From Novosphingobium olei (GTDB lineage: Bacteria; Pseudomonadota; Alphaproteobacteria; Sphingomonadales; Sphingomonadaceae), in the NCBI RefSeq assembly GCF_012927405.1, contig NZ_JABBGM010000003.1:248001-312000 (forward strand): a stretch of DNA of 64,000 bases, read 5' to 3'. The notes beneath the pieces are model-generated. The model was not told the origin of the DNA, did not search any database, and saw nothing but the letters and a program-made list of their open reading frames with translations. Below are positions 15,769-24,402 of the stretch, piece by piece; within the stretch, counting starts at the first letter, position 1; each line of letters opens with the position of its first letter. Both the position numbers and the translations under genes were made by a program.

Positions 15769-17334
15769 ATGACATCACTTTTCCGCCGCACCGCTGCGGC
15801 CGTCCTGCTCGCCGCGAGCGCACTTGCCACGTCTGCACATGCCGACACCGGTGGCCGGCCTACCAGTGCAACGCTCCACGCCGATACGCCCGGCCCCGTC
15901 TATGACAGGCGGATCTTCACGCAGTTCGCCGAGCACCTCGGCAACGGCATCTACGGTGGGCTCTGGGTAGCGGACGACAAGTCGATCCCGCAGACCAACG
16001 GCTTTCGCAATGATGTCGTGGCGGCACTGAAGAACCTGTCGGTACCGGTTATCCGCTGGCCGGGGGGGTGCTTTGCCGACGAATACCACTGGCGCGAAGG
16101 CATCGGGCCCAAGGCAAAGCGCCCGGTCAAGGTCAACACGCACTGGGGCGGCGTGACCGAACCCAACGCGGTGGGCACCCACGAATTCTTCGAACTGCTG
16201 CGGCAGGTCGGTGCCGAAGCCTATATCGCCGGCAACGTGGGCAACGGTACGCCGCAGGAAATGGCGGAGTGGGTCGAATACATGACCGCCCCGGCCGGCA
16301 GCCTGGCCGACCTGCGCGCGCGCAACGGGCACAAGCAGCCGTGGGCGGTGCCCTACTTCGGCGTGGGCAACGAACTGTGGGGCTGCGGCGGCAACATGCG
16401 GCCCGAATATGCTGCTGACGTTACCCGCCGTTACGCCACCTTCGTCAAAGCGCCGGCCGGTACCCGGATTCTGAAGATCGCCGCAGGGGCGAATGTCGAC
16501 GACTACACCTGGACCGAGACGATGATGCGCGTGGCCGGTGACATGCTGGATGGCGTGTCCCTGCACTATTACGTGCATCCGGCCGGAGGGTGGCCTCCGC
16601 GGGCGCCGGCGGTCGATTTCGACGAACATGGCTGGGCCGATGCCCTCGCCGGCGCGCGCCGGATGGACGAGTTGATCACCCGTCACACCGCGATCATGGA
16701 CAAGTACGACCCCAAGAAGCGGGTCTTCCTGGCGGTTGACGAATGGGGCGCGTGGTATGCGCAGGATCCGGGCACGCATCCGGGCTTCCTGCGCCAGCAG
16801 AATACCCTGCGCGATGCGCTGATTGCCTCGATCCACCTCGACATCTTTGCCCGCCACGCGGACCGCGTGCGGATGAGCGCCATCGCCCAGATGGTCAATG
16901 TGCTGCAGGCGATGATCCTGACCGAGGGCCGGAAGATGGTGCTCACCCCGACGTATCACGTGTTCGAGATGTACAAGCCATGGCAGGACGGGACCGTCCT
17001 GCCGATCGACATCGACGCGCCGTGGTATGCCAAGGACCAGTTCACGATGCCCGCCGTGAGCGGTTCGGCCGTCAAGGCCAAGGATGGCAAGACCTACGTC
17101 GCGCTGTCCAACCTCGATCCCAATCAGGCCAACACCGTGCGGGTGAAGTTGACCGGGGTGGCGGCCAGCGGTGTCTCGGGCCGCGTGCTCACCGCGCCGG
17201 CAATCAATTCGCACAACACTTTCGATGCGCCCGACGTGGTCAGGCCGGTGTCCTTCGACGGAGCTTCGATCAGCGACGGTGCGCTTTCCGTCACACTTCC
17301 TGCCAAGTCCATCGTGGTCCTGACGCTGCAATGA
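15769..17334 (+). CDS. exported GH51 alpha-L-arabinofuranosidase
   Basis: 521 residues from the ATG at 15769, preceded by GGGAGAGG. The signal peptide covers about residues 1-25 (ASALATSAHA). The catalytic (beta/alpha)8 barrel has acid/base Glu202 in VGNELWG and nucleophile Glu325 in AVDEWGAWY, with VIRWPGGCFADEYHW near 94-108. The C-terminal 130 residues form the usual beta domain. GH51 enzymes release terminal L-arabinofuranose from arabinan, arabinoxylan or arabinogalactan; the export signal puts it in the periplasm. Its stop overlaps the dgoK start (ATGA), so the two are coupled. Confidence 0.9.
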   Translation: MTSLFRRTAAAVLLAASALATSAHADTGGRPTSATLHADTPGPVYDRRIFTQFAEHLGNGIYGGLWVADDKSIPQTNGFRNDVVAALKNLSVPVIRWPGGCFADEYHWREGIGPKAKRPVKVNTHWGGVTEPNAVGTHEFFELLRQVGAEAYIAGNVGNGTPQEMAEWVEYMTAPAGSLADLRARNGHKQPWAVPYFGVGNELWGCGGNMRPEYAADVTRRYATFVKAPAGTRILKIAAGANVDDYTWTETMMRVAGDMLDGVSLHYYVHPAGGWPPRAPAVDFDEHGWADALAGARRMDELITRHTAIMDKYDPKKRVFLAVDEWGAWYAQDPGTHPGFLRQQNTLRDALIASIHLDIFARHADRVRMSAIAQMVNVLQAMILTEGRKMVLTPTYHVFEMYKPWQDGTVLPIDIDAPWYAKDQFTMPAVSGSAVKAKDGKTYVALSNLDPNQANTVRVKLTGVAASGVSGRVLTAPAINSHNTFDAPDVVRPVSFDGASISDGALSVTLPAKSIVVLTLQ

Positions 17335-18227
17335 CCGCGACGCAGGTCCTTGGCGACTGGGGCGGCACCAACCTGCGGCTGTGGCGGCTGCGCGGCGGGA
17401 CGATCACCGACCGGATTGACGGACCCGGAACGACCGCGCTTGCTGGAAATGCAGCGCAGGTTCTTGAGGAGCGCCTGACGTCCTGGGCCGTGCAGGGACC
17501 GATTTTGCGCGTTACGCTGTGCGGCATGGCGGGCTCTCCCGCCGGACTTCTGCTGGCCCCGTATGTGCCCTGCCCCTGCACCTTGGCGCAGTGGCTCGCC
17601 GCGCCGGCCACGGTGAAGGTGGCAGGTATCGACGTCGACGTCTTGCCGGGCCTGTCGCACCGTAGCGATGCGGCCGTGCCCGACGTGATGCGCGGCGAGG
17701 AAGCGCAGGTTTTCGGGGCGATCGCGCTGGAACCCTCTCTCGGGCAGGGCAGCCACGTCATTGTCCTGCCCGGGACCCACAGCAAGTGGGTAACGCTCGA
17801 CGACGGCGCGATCCGTCGCTTCTCGACCGCACCTACGGGTGAAGTATTCGCCTTGCTCGCTGGCAAGTCGTCGCTGACAGGAAGCAACGAGGGCGGAACC
17901 GGCAGTTTCGACGAGGGCTATGCCCGCGGGCTTGAGCGCGCGGGAGAGCCCATGCCGGGTGCCCTGTTCGAAGCCCGGGCAGCCCGCCTGATGGACGGGC
18001 GATCACAGGCATGGTCGCGCGGTTACCTCTCCGGCCTGCTGATCGGGGCGGAAGTCGCGCAATTTGCGCCGGGCACGGGGACCGTGATCGTCATCGGCGC
18101 GCCAACGCTCGCCACGCTCTATTCAGGCGCGCTGCAAAGCCGCGGCATCGCCACGCGCACCATCGACGGCGATGCCGCCGTGCTCGCGGGCCTTACCCAA
18201 TCGCTCCAGCAACAGGACCGGACATGA
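17331..18227 (+). CDS. dgoK: 2-dehydro-3-deoxygalactonokinase
   Basis: 298 residues of the DgoK family: LGDWGGTNLRLW at the N-terminus (ATP phosphate loop), LCGMAGSPAG near residue 61, MRGEEAQVFGA near 123 and PGTHSKWV near 146, all family hallmarks. It phosphorylates 2-keto-3-deoxygalactonate at C6 in the De Ley-Doudoroff route. The start is the ATG overlapping the GH51 stop by 4 bp, and its own stop overlaps the dgoA start by 4 bp. Together with DgoA this gives D-galactose its own exit from the shared oxidative pathway. Confidence 0.9.
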   Translation: MTATQVLGDWGGTNLRLWRLRGGTITDRIDGPGTTALAGNAAQVLEERLTSWAVQGPILRVTLCGMAGSPAGLLLAPYVPCPCTLAQWLAAPATVKVAGIDVDVLPGLSHRSDAAVPDVMRGEEAQVFGAIALEPSLGQGSHVIVLPGTHSKWVTLDDGAIRRFSTAPTGEVFALLAGKSSLTGSNEGGTGSFDEGYARGLERAGEPMPGALFEARAARLMDGRSQAWSRGYLSGLLIGAEVAQFAPGTGTVIVIGAPTLATLYSGALQSRGIATRTIDGDAAVLAGLTQSLQQQDRT

Positions 18228-18856
18228 CCATCGAAGAAGCATTGGCTGCGGGCGCTCCACCGATCGTGGCGATCCTGCGCGGCATCGGCCCGCACGAAGC
18301 GGTCGCCGTGTCCGAAGCCCTGGTTGCCGCCGGCGTCCGCCTGATCGAGGTGCCATTCAATTCTCCCGATCCGGCAGTTTCGATCGCGGCCATGGCCGGC
18401 GCACTCGGCGATCGGGCCGCGATTGGCGGCGGCACGGTGACCAGCATCGAACTGTCCGAGGCACTTGCGCAGGCGGGCGGAACCTTCATGGTATCGCCCA
18501 ACGTCGATCCCGCGGTCATCCGGCGCTCGCTGGACCTGGGGATGGACGTCCTGCCCGGTTTCCTCACTCCCACCGAAGCTTTCGCCGCCATCGGCGCGGG
18601 CGCGACAAGCCTGAAGCTGTTCCCCGGATCGGTGCTTGGCAGCGCCTATGTCAAAGCCATTGGCGAAGTCCTGCCCGCTGGCACGCGGATATGGGCCGTG
18701 GGCGGGGTGGGTCCGGCCAACGTCGCCGAATTCCGCAAGGCCGGTGTATTCGGTATCGGTGTGGGAGGCAGCCTGTACAAGCCGGGCGACGAGCCCGAGG
18801 CGGTCGGCGCGAAGGCGCGCGCTCTCGTCGAAGCCTGGATGGCATGCGAGGCATGA
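18224..18856 (+). CDS. dgoA: 2-dehydro-3-deoxy-6-phosphogalactonate aldolase
   Basis: 210 residues of the KDPG/KHG aldolase family, TIM barrel. Glu42 in LIEVPFNS and the Schiff-base Lys131 in SLKLFPGS are present. PFNSP rather than PLTTP-like sequence at strand 2 is typical of DgoA instead of the Entner-Doudoroff Eda. It splits KDPGal to pyruvate and glyceraldehyde 3-phosphate. Coupled by 4-bp overlaps to dgoK before it and to the GH43 gene after it. Confidence 0.9.
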   Translation: MTIEEALAAGAPPIVAILRGIGPHEAVAVSEALVAAGVRLIEVPFNSPDPAVSIAAMAGALGDRAAIGGGTVTSIELSEALAQAGGTFMVSPNVDPAVIRRSLDLGMDVLPGFLTPTEAFAAIGAGATSLKLFPGSVLGSAYVKAIGEVLPAGTRIWAVGGVGPANVAEFRKAGVFGIGVGGSLYKPGDEPEAVGAKARALVEAWMACEA

Positions 18857-19851
18857 GCCGGCTGCGCGTTACCGTGCTGGCGCTTGCCCTGTGGATCGTC
18901 CCCACGCCGGGCAACGCGCAGCCCACCCCCTTGACCGGCGACCTGACGGTGCACGACCCCGTGCTGACCCGCGAAGGGGCGACATGGTATGTGTTCAGCA
19001 CCGTGGGCAAGTATGTCGGGATCAAAACGTCCGCCGACCTGCGACACTGGACAGATGCCGGATCGGTGTTCGCCGAGATACCCGCTTGGGCGCGGCAAGC
19101 CGTGCCGGGGACGGAGGGGATCTGGGCACCCGATATCGCTTATGTGAACGGCGAATACCGGCTCTATTACTCGGTATCCACCTTCGGTTCGAACCGTTCG
19201 GCAATCGGCCTTGCGACAAGCCCGACTCTCGATCCCAAATCGAAGGCCTATCGCTGGACGGACCGCGGCATGGTTGTGCAATCCACGCCGCAAGACGATT
19301 TCAACGCCATCGATCCGAACTTCGTGGCCGATGGCCAAGGGCGGCAATGGCTTGCGCTGGGCAGTTTCTGGAGCGGTATCAAGCTGTTTGCGCTTGATCC
19401 GAAGACGGGCAAGCCCGCTCCGGGGACCGAACCCTATACCCTCGCCAGCCGGCCTGCCCCTGCCACAGCACCCGCAGCGATCGAAGCTCCGTTCATCGTG
19501 CCGCACGGGGGCGCCTACTACCTGATCGCTTCGTACGATTACTGCTGCAAGGGCGTGAACAGCACCTACTACACCGTGGTCGGACGGGCGGACAGGATCA
19601 CCGGCCCCTACAAGGGTCGCGACGGCAGTTCGATGCTGGAGGGAGGCGGCACCATTCTGCTTCGCGCCGATCTGCAGGAAAAGCAGCGCTATCGCGGACC
19701 AGGCCATGCCGGCGCGTTCACCGACGCGGACGGGACGACCTGGCTCGTGTGGCATGCCTACGATCGTGAAGCCAACGGCGCGCCAAAGCTGCGCGTCGGC
19801 AAACTGCGCTGGGACGAAACCGGCTGGCCTGTGGCGGAACCGATCGACTGA
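18853..19851 (+). CDS. exported GH43 endo-1,5-alpha-L-arabinanase
   Basis: 332 residues with a short signal peptide (LRVTVLALALWIVPTPGNAQ). The five-bladed propeller of GH43 is clear: base Asp in VHDPVL near residue 35, GIWAPDIAYVNGEYRLYYS near 90-110, the pKa-modulating Asp in NAIDPNF near 152, and acid Glu in IEAPFIV near 212. GSFWSGIKL and the YYLIASYDYCC-KG loop are typical of endo-arabinanases. It cuts the arabinan backbone in the periplasm or on the cell surface. The start overlaps the dgoA stop by 4 bp, so hydrolase and catabolic genes are co-translated. Confidence 0.88.
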   Translation: MSRLRVTVLALALWIVPTPGNAQPTPLTGDLTVHDPVLTREGATWYVFSTVGKYVGIKTSADLRHWTDAGSVFAEIPAWARQAVPGTEGIWAPDIAYVNGEYRLYYSVSTFGSNRSAIGLATSPTLDPKSKAYRWTDRGMVVQSTPQDDFNAIDPNFVADGQGRQWLALGSFWSGIKLFALDPKTGKPAPGTEPYTLASRPAPATAPAAIEAPFIVPHGGAYYLIASYDYCCKGVNSTYYTVVGRADRITGPYKGRDGSSMLEGGGTILLRADLQEKQRYRGPGHAGAFTDADGTTWLVWHAYDREANGAPKLRVGKLRWDETGWPVAEPID

Positions 19852-19877
19852 AGCCAATACGACAGAGAGGACCTGCC

Positions 19878-21275
19878 ATGACAATCTCGCTCTCGCGCCG
19901 TGCCTTCGTTGCCGGCGGCGCTGCCCTGCCCATCGCCTGCGCGCCGATGGCGGCACACCTGCCCTTGCCGTCGGCTGATGCGGGCCCCGTCAACCCGCTG
20001 GTCCGCCAGCGCGCCGACGCCCAGGTATTCCGGCACGACGACGGCTTCTATTACCTGACCGGTTCGGTTCCCGAGTACGATCGCCTGGTGCTGCGCCGAT
20101 CGAAGACCATCGCGGGGCTTGCGACGGCTGAGGAGCGGGTCCTGTGGCGCCACCAGGCGTCAGGGCCGATGTCCGGGTTCATCTGGGCGCCAGAGCTGCA
20201 TCTGATCGACGGGCGCTGGATCATGTACTTCGCAGCAGGCCCCAGCGGCGGCGGCGAAGACGTTTTCCGCATCCGCACGTTCGCCGTCGTCTGCGACGGA
20301 CCCGATCCGATGGCCGGCAACTGGACGGTGCTCGGCCAGTTCCAGGCACCCTGGGACAGCTTCTGCCTCGATTCCACCAGCTTCGTCCACCGCGGCACCC
20401 GCTACTTCGCCTGGGCGCAGCGCGAACCGGGGATCGAGACGAACTCGAACCTCTACATCGCCCCCCTCGCCTCGCCGCTAACCCTCGCGCGCCCGGCGAC
20501 ACGCCTGAGCATTCCGATGCTCGACTGGGAAGTGCGAGGCTTCAAGGTCAACGAGGCGCCCGCCGTGCTGGCCCGCAACGGTCGCCTGTTCATGACCTAT
20601 TCGGCGAGCGCGACCGACGCGCGCTATTGCCTGGGAATGCTGACCGCGGCCGAGGATGCCGACATCATGGACCCGCGCGCCTGGACCAAGGCGCAGATGC
20701 CGGTGTTCGTCACGAGCGGTGAGACGGGCGTGTTCGGGCCAGGCCACAACAGCTTCACGGTCGATGAGCAGGGACGCGACATCCTGGTCTATCACGGGCG
20801 GGACTACGAACGGATCGATGGCGATCCGCTGTTCGATCCCAACCGCCACACGCGCGTTCAGCGGCTCTATTTCAAGGCCGATGGGTCGCCGGACTTCGGT
20901 GTCCCCGTGGGCAACGGGCCGCTCCCCGTCCGCCTGCTGGGTCCCGACGGATCGGCGCTTTGCTGTGAAGAGGGCCGCCTGTTCGTTGGTGCTGCCCATC
21001 TCGCATCGACACAGTTCCGCATGATCGAGGATGCGGCAGGAATCGTGACGATCCAGCCGATCCTGCGCCGTGACGAGCGTGTTACCGTGCTGCCGGATGG
21101 CGGCATCGGGCTTGCGCGCAATGGTGCAAGTCCAGCCCAACGTTTCATCGCGCACCGCTCCGCAGAAGGCACGGTATCGCTTGAGTCGGCCGCGCGCCGC
21201 TCGTTTGCCCTGTCGGCATCGCGTACCTTGGCGCTCGTTCCGGCGCCCAGCGCAACGCTTTGGCGCGTGGATTGA
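19878..21275 (+). CDS. GH43 exo-alpha-L-arabinofuranosidase with C-terminal sugar-binding-like domain, Tat-exported
   Basis: 465 residues. The N-terminus SLSRRAFVAGGAALPIA is a twin-arginine signal. Residues 38-330 are a GH43 propeller: Asp in RADAQVFRHDDGFYYL, GFIWAPELHLIDGRWIMYF, LDSTSFVHRG and acid Glu in NEAPAVLARNGRLFM. The last 120 residues are a beta-rich domain that could be an AbfB-type (CBM42) arabinose-binding trefoil; that part is inference. It would act with the endo-arabinanase 26 bp upstream, releasing arabinose from chain ends. Tat export implies folding in the cytoplasm first, which differs from its Sec-exported neighbours. Confidence 0.82.
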   Translation: MTISLSRRAFVAGGAALPIACAPMAAHLPLPSADAGPVNPLVRQRADAQVFRHDDGFYYLTGSVPEYDRLVLRRSKTIAGLATAEERVLWRHQASGPMSGFIWAPELHLIDGRWIMYFAAGPSGGGEDVFRIRTFAVVCDGPDPMAGNWTVLGQFQAPWDSFCLDSTSFVHRGTRYFAWAQREPGIETNSNLYIAPLASPLTLARPATRLSIPMLDWEVRGFKVNEAPAVLARNGRLFMTYSASATDARYCLGMLTAAEDADIMDPRAWTKAQMPVFVTSGETGVFGPGHNSFTVDEQGRDILVYHGRDYERIDGDPLFDPNRHTRVQRLYFKADGSPDFGVPVGNGPLPVRLLGPDGSALCCEEGRLFVGAAHLASTQFRMIEDAAGIVTIQPILRRDERVTVLPDGGIGLARNGASPAQRFIAHRSAEGTVSLESAARRSFALSASRTLALVPAPSATLWRVD

Positions 21276-21398
21276 TTACTCGGCGTTGTTCATACCAATG
21301 CATGGTGCAGATTGGAGAGCTGCCTGGCTGCTGCGTCGCTTTGGCAGCACTTCTTCCGACCGCCTCCAGAGCGCAAAAAAATCCCCTTGCCAAGAATA

Positions 21399-21426
21399 AG
21401 TCAGACAAATAATTAGTCAGACAAAT
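21399..21426 (+). promoter_or_regulatory. tandem direct repeat operator upstream of the TonB receptor
   Basis: AGTCAGACAAAT occurs at 21399-21410 and again at 21415-21426, 16 bp apart. The second copy extends to TAGTCAGACAA (21414-21424), an exact TNGTNNNACNA match; the first misses only the leading T. The pair lies 46 bp before the receptor ATG, and its core equals the site between galM and the transporter, so the same GntR-type regulator probably controls receptor expression. Confidence 0.65.
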
Positions 21427-21471
21427 TTGGGCATGGCGAAGGGGCTGGCCCATAACAGGGAGGGTGATCTC

Positions 21472-24264
21472 ATGGCGATCAAGCCATTTGCTTTCGGTAC
21501 GACGTCGGTTCTCGCGCTCACGCTGTCGACGGTTGCGCACGCGCAGGCTGTGGACGCGGCTTCTGCGGACGCGGCGGCGGGCGATGAAATCGTCGTCAGC
21601 GGCGTGCGCGCCTCGATCGTGGGCGCATTGAACGTTCGCAAGCAGTCGACCCAGATCGTCGATTCCATCGTCGCGGAAGATGTCGGCAAGCTGCCCGACA
21701 ACAACGTCGTGGAAGCGCTGCAGCGCGTTACCGGTATCCAGATCACCGATCGCGCCGGTGGCGAAGCAGGCGCCGTTACGATCCGTGGTCTGTCTGACCC
21801 GCTGACCACGCTCAACGGCCGCAATATCTTCACCGCCGCCGGACAGTCGTTCGCGTTGCAGGATATTTCCGCAAACCTCGTCAAGGCGGTGAACGTCTAC
21901 AAGACGCGCTCGGCGGACCAGATCGAGACCGGCCTTGCCGGCCAGATCGACGTCGAAACCCGCCGCCCGTTCGATTTCGATGGATTCACCATCTCGGGCC
22001 TCGCCCGCGGGATCTACAACGAGCAGGCCGATAGCTATAACCCCAACGTTGCCCTGCTTGTCAGCGATCGCTGGGAAACCGGCATCGGCGACATCGGACT
22101 GCTGGTCAACGCAAGCTACAGCAAGACCAAGTACCGGAACATGAGCACGACGGCCGGTGCCTTCGTGCCATTCGCCACCGAGACGCCGCCCGCGGGTTCG
22201 GGCCTGAGCAAGCTTGAGCGCATCTTCCCCGGCCCGGGCAACGTCAACTGGCAGCCAGGGCTCAACGCCGGCCTACCCACGGCAGCGGGCTCCACGCTCA
22301 ACGTCAATGGCGTCGACGTTCCATATTACCTTGGCCGCGATGCGGTGTTCAGCTCGGACCTGTATGGCAAGCGCGAACGGCCCTCGTTCAACGTGGCGCT
22401 GCAATGGGCACCGAACAGCAGCTCGGTCTACACGGCCGAGGTGTTCTATGCCGGCTTCCGCGGCAACACCTTCAATTCGCTGCAGTTCAGCTTCGTCGAC
22501 TGGTGGGGCAATCCGGGACCGGTCCAGCTCTATGATGGCACCAACATCATCAAGTCGCGCACCGTCGACAACGTCTACGGGTTCAACAGCGGCGATTACG
22601 CCACCAACCGCACCGACAGCTACGTCTATGCGCTGAACGGCAAGTGGGACCTTGGCAACCGCGGCAAGATCACAGCAGACCTCGCCTATCAGACCAGCAC
22701 CAACAAGACGACGTTCCAAGCCATGCGCACCGATCGTGTCGCTGACCAGATCGTGGTCGATTTCAACAAGAGCGGAGGCATCCCCTCGTTCCACTTCAAC
22801 GATGACAGCCTGCTGGCTGATCCGTCGGTTTGGAACGTCGCGGAGTTCTATGACAACGCCAATGAAGCCAAGGGCGATGCGATCACCGGTACGCTCGACG
22901 GCTACTACACCTGGGACGACGGCTTCCTTCGTTCGATCAAGGCCGGCCTGCGCGTCGATCGCCGAACCGCGCAGACCTTCGTGCGGACACAGGATGGCGG
23001 CCGCCTGAACCGGGCCTTGAACGCGGCCCTTCCCGCTGACGGCCTGTTCACAAACAGCGGCTTCTTCGACGGCCGCGCCGATGTACCGACCAGCTGGGTA
23101 TTGCCGAGCGGATACTGGATCAACTCGCACGCCGACGAAGTGCGCGCACTTTATGGCCTGAAGACTTCGGATCAGCTGGTGCTCGATCGCGTGTTCGACA
23201 TCACCGAAACGACGATGTCGGCCTATATCATGGCCGACGCGCAGATCGACCTGTTCGGGCGCCCGCTGAAGCTTCAGGGTGGCGTGCGTTTCGTGAACGT
23301 CGACACCGACAGCCGCTTCTTCGACCGCTATAACGGCGGTGCCGAAACCAACGCGTCAAGCGGATCGAACAAGTTCCTCCCAGCCTTCACGCTGCGGTAT
23401 GAGGTGACCGATAACCTGCGGCTGCGCTTCAATTACGGTGAAACGCTGCGTCGTCCGAACTTCACCGACATCAACCCGAACTACAGCCTGACTGGCGATC
23501 TCACCAACGTCGGCTATGGCTCGGGCTCGGCGGGCACGGCGAACCTTCGCCCCACCCATTCGAAGAACTTCGACCTGGCGCTCGAATGGTACTTCGACCG
23601 CGACAGCGCGATCTACGTCACCGGCTTCCGCCGCGAGATTGACGGGCTGGTGGTGCCGCTGACGGTACGCGAATACATCCCGAACAATGGCATCCAGGCG
23701 GGCGCGACGGACTACTTTGCGATCACCCGTCCGGTGAATGCATCGAATGGCGTGCTCAAGGGCGTCGAAGTCGGCGTGACCTACTTCCCGCACTACCTGC
23801 CCGGCCCGCTCGACGGCCTGGGCTTCCAGGGCAGCGTCACGATCCTCGATTCGAAGCAGAACATCCCGGAATCCGACAGCGCCGGAAACATCGTCGGCCA
23901 GTCGACATCGCAGTTCTTCGGGGTCTCCAAGCTTTCGTACAATGCGACGCTCGCCTACGACAAGGGGCCCTTCAATGCCCGCCTGTCGTACATCTGGCGC
24001 AAGGAGTTCCTCCACAACAACGAGGCACGCCTGTTTGCCAACCCGATCGGCGTGTGGTTCCGCCCCGAAAAGAGTCTCGACCTTCAATTGACCTGGAACG
24101 TCACGGACAAGATCGGCGTCACCTTCGACGCGGTAAACCTGACCAACTCGACCCAGCAGAACTACTACCGGTTCGGCGACGTCGGCAATGCGGACCAGTT
24201 CAACCTGGGCACTACACTGCTGGCGCGCACCTTCGCGCTGGGCGTGCGTTTCAAGTTCGACTGA
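21472..24264 (+). CDS. TonB-dependent outer-membrane receptor, probably for arabinose/galactose oligosaccharides
   Basis: 930 residues. The start is the ATG at 21472 behind GGGAGGG. The signal peptide ends near AHAQA (about residue 25). A TonB-box-like DEIVVSG is followed by the plug domain with VEALQRVTGIQITDRAGG and VTIRGLSDPLTTLNGR, the form found in the large Caulobacter/Xanthomonas-type receptors for plant carbohydrates. The 22-strand barrel ends with the usual aromatic C-terminus (RFKFD). Together with the hydrolases it forms an uptake system for arabinan or arabinogalactan fragments. The ligand is inferred from context and the shared operator. Confidence 0.88.
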   Translation: MAIKPFAFGTTSVLALTLSTVAHAQAVDAASADAAAGDEIVVSGVRASIVGALNVRKQSTQIVDSIVAEDVGKLPDNNVVEALQRVTGIQITDRAGGEAGAVTIRGLSDPLTTLNGRNIFTAAGQSFALQDISANLVKAVNVYKTRSADQIETGLAGQIDVETRRPFDFDGFTISGLARGIYNEQADSYNPNVALLVSDRWETGIGDIGLLVNASYSKTKYRNMSTTAGAFVPFATETPPAGSGLSKLERIFPGPGNVNWQPGLNAGLPTAAGSTLNVNGVDVPYYLGRDAVFSSDLYGKRERPSFNVALQWAPNSSSVYTAEVFYAGFRGNTFNSLQFSFVDWWGNPGPVQLYDGTNIIKSRTVDNVYGFNSGDYATNRTDSYVYALNGKWDLGNRGKITADLAYQTSTNKTTFQAMRTDRVADQIVVDFNKSGGIPSFHFNDDSLLADPSVWNVAEFYDNANEAKGDAITGTLDGYYTWDDGFLRSIKAGLRVDRRTAQTFVRTQDGGRLNRALNAALPADGLFTNSGFFDGRADVPTSWVLPSGYWINSHADEVRALYGLKTSDQLVLDRVFDITETTMSAYIMADAQIDLFGRPLKLQGGVRFVNVDTDSRFFDRYNGGAETNASSGSNKFLPAFTLRYEVTDNLRLRFNYGETLRRPNFTDINPNYSLTGDLTNVGYGSGSAGTANLRPTHSKNFDLALEWYFDRDSAIYVTGFRREIDGLVVPLTVREYIPNNGIQAGATDYFAITRPVNASNGVLKGVEVGVTYFPHYLPGPLDGLGFQGSVTILDSKQNIPESDSAGNIVGQSTSQFFGVSKLSYNATLAYDKGPFNARLSYIWRKEFLHNNEARLFANPIGVWFRPEKSLDLQLTWNVTDKIGVTFDAVNLTNSTQQNYYRFGDVGNADQFNLGTTLLARTFALGVRFKFD

Positions 24265-24282
24265 TCGCGCCACTTGTACGGC

Positions 24283-24320
24283 GAAGGCCGCCCCGCGCTC
24301 CCTCGCGCCGGGCGGCCTTC
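24283..24320 (+). terminator. terminator-like hairpin after the TonB receptor
   Basis: A perfect 11-bp stem (GAAGGCCGCCC at 24283-24293 with its complement at 24310-24320) begins 19 bp past the receptor stop. There is no T-run after it, so termination may be weak or factor-assisted. Confidence 0.5.
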
Positions 24321-24402
24321 CTGGTGGCGGTCGCCTCGCGCCGAAAGCCTTCTCTCTCCGCGCGACGGCACGCGACCGCCGTCAATGCGTGGGAGGTTAT
24401 GC

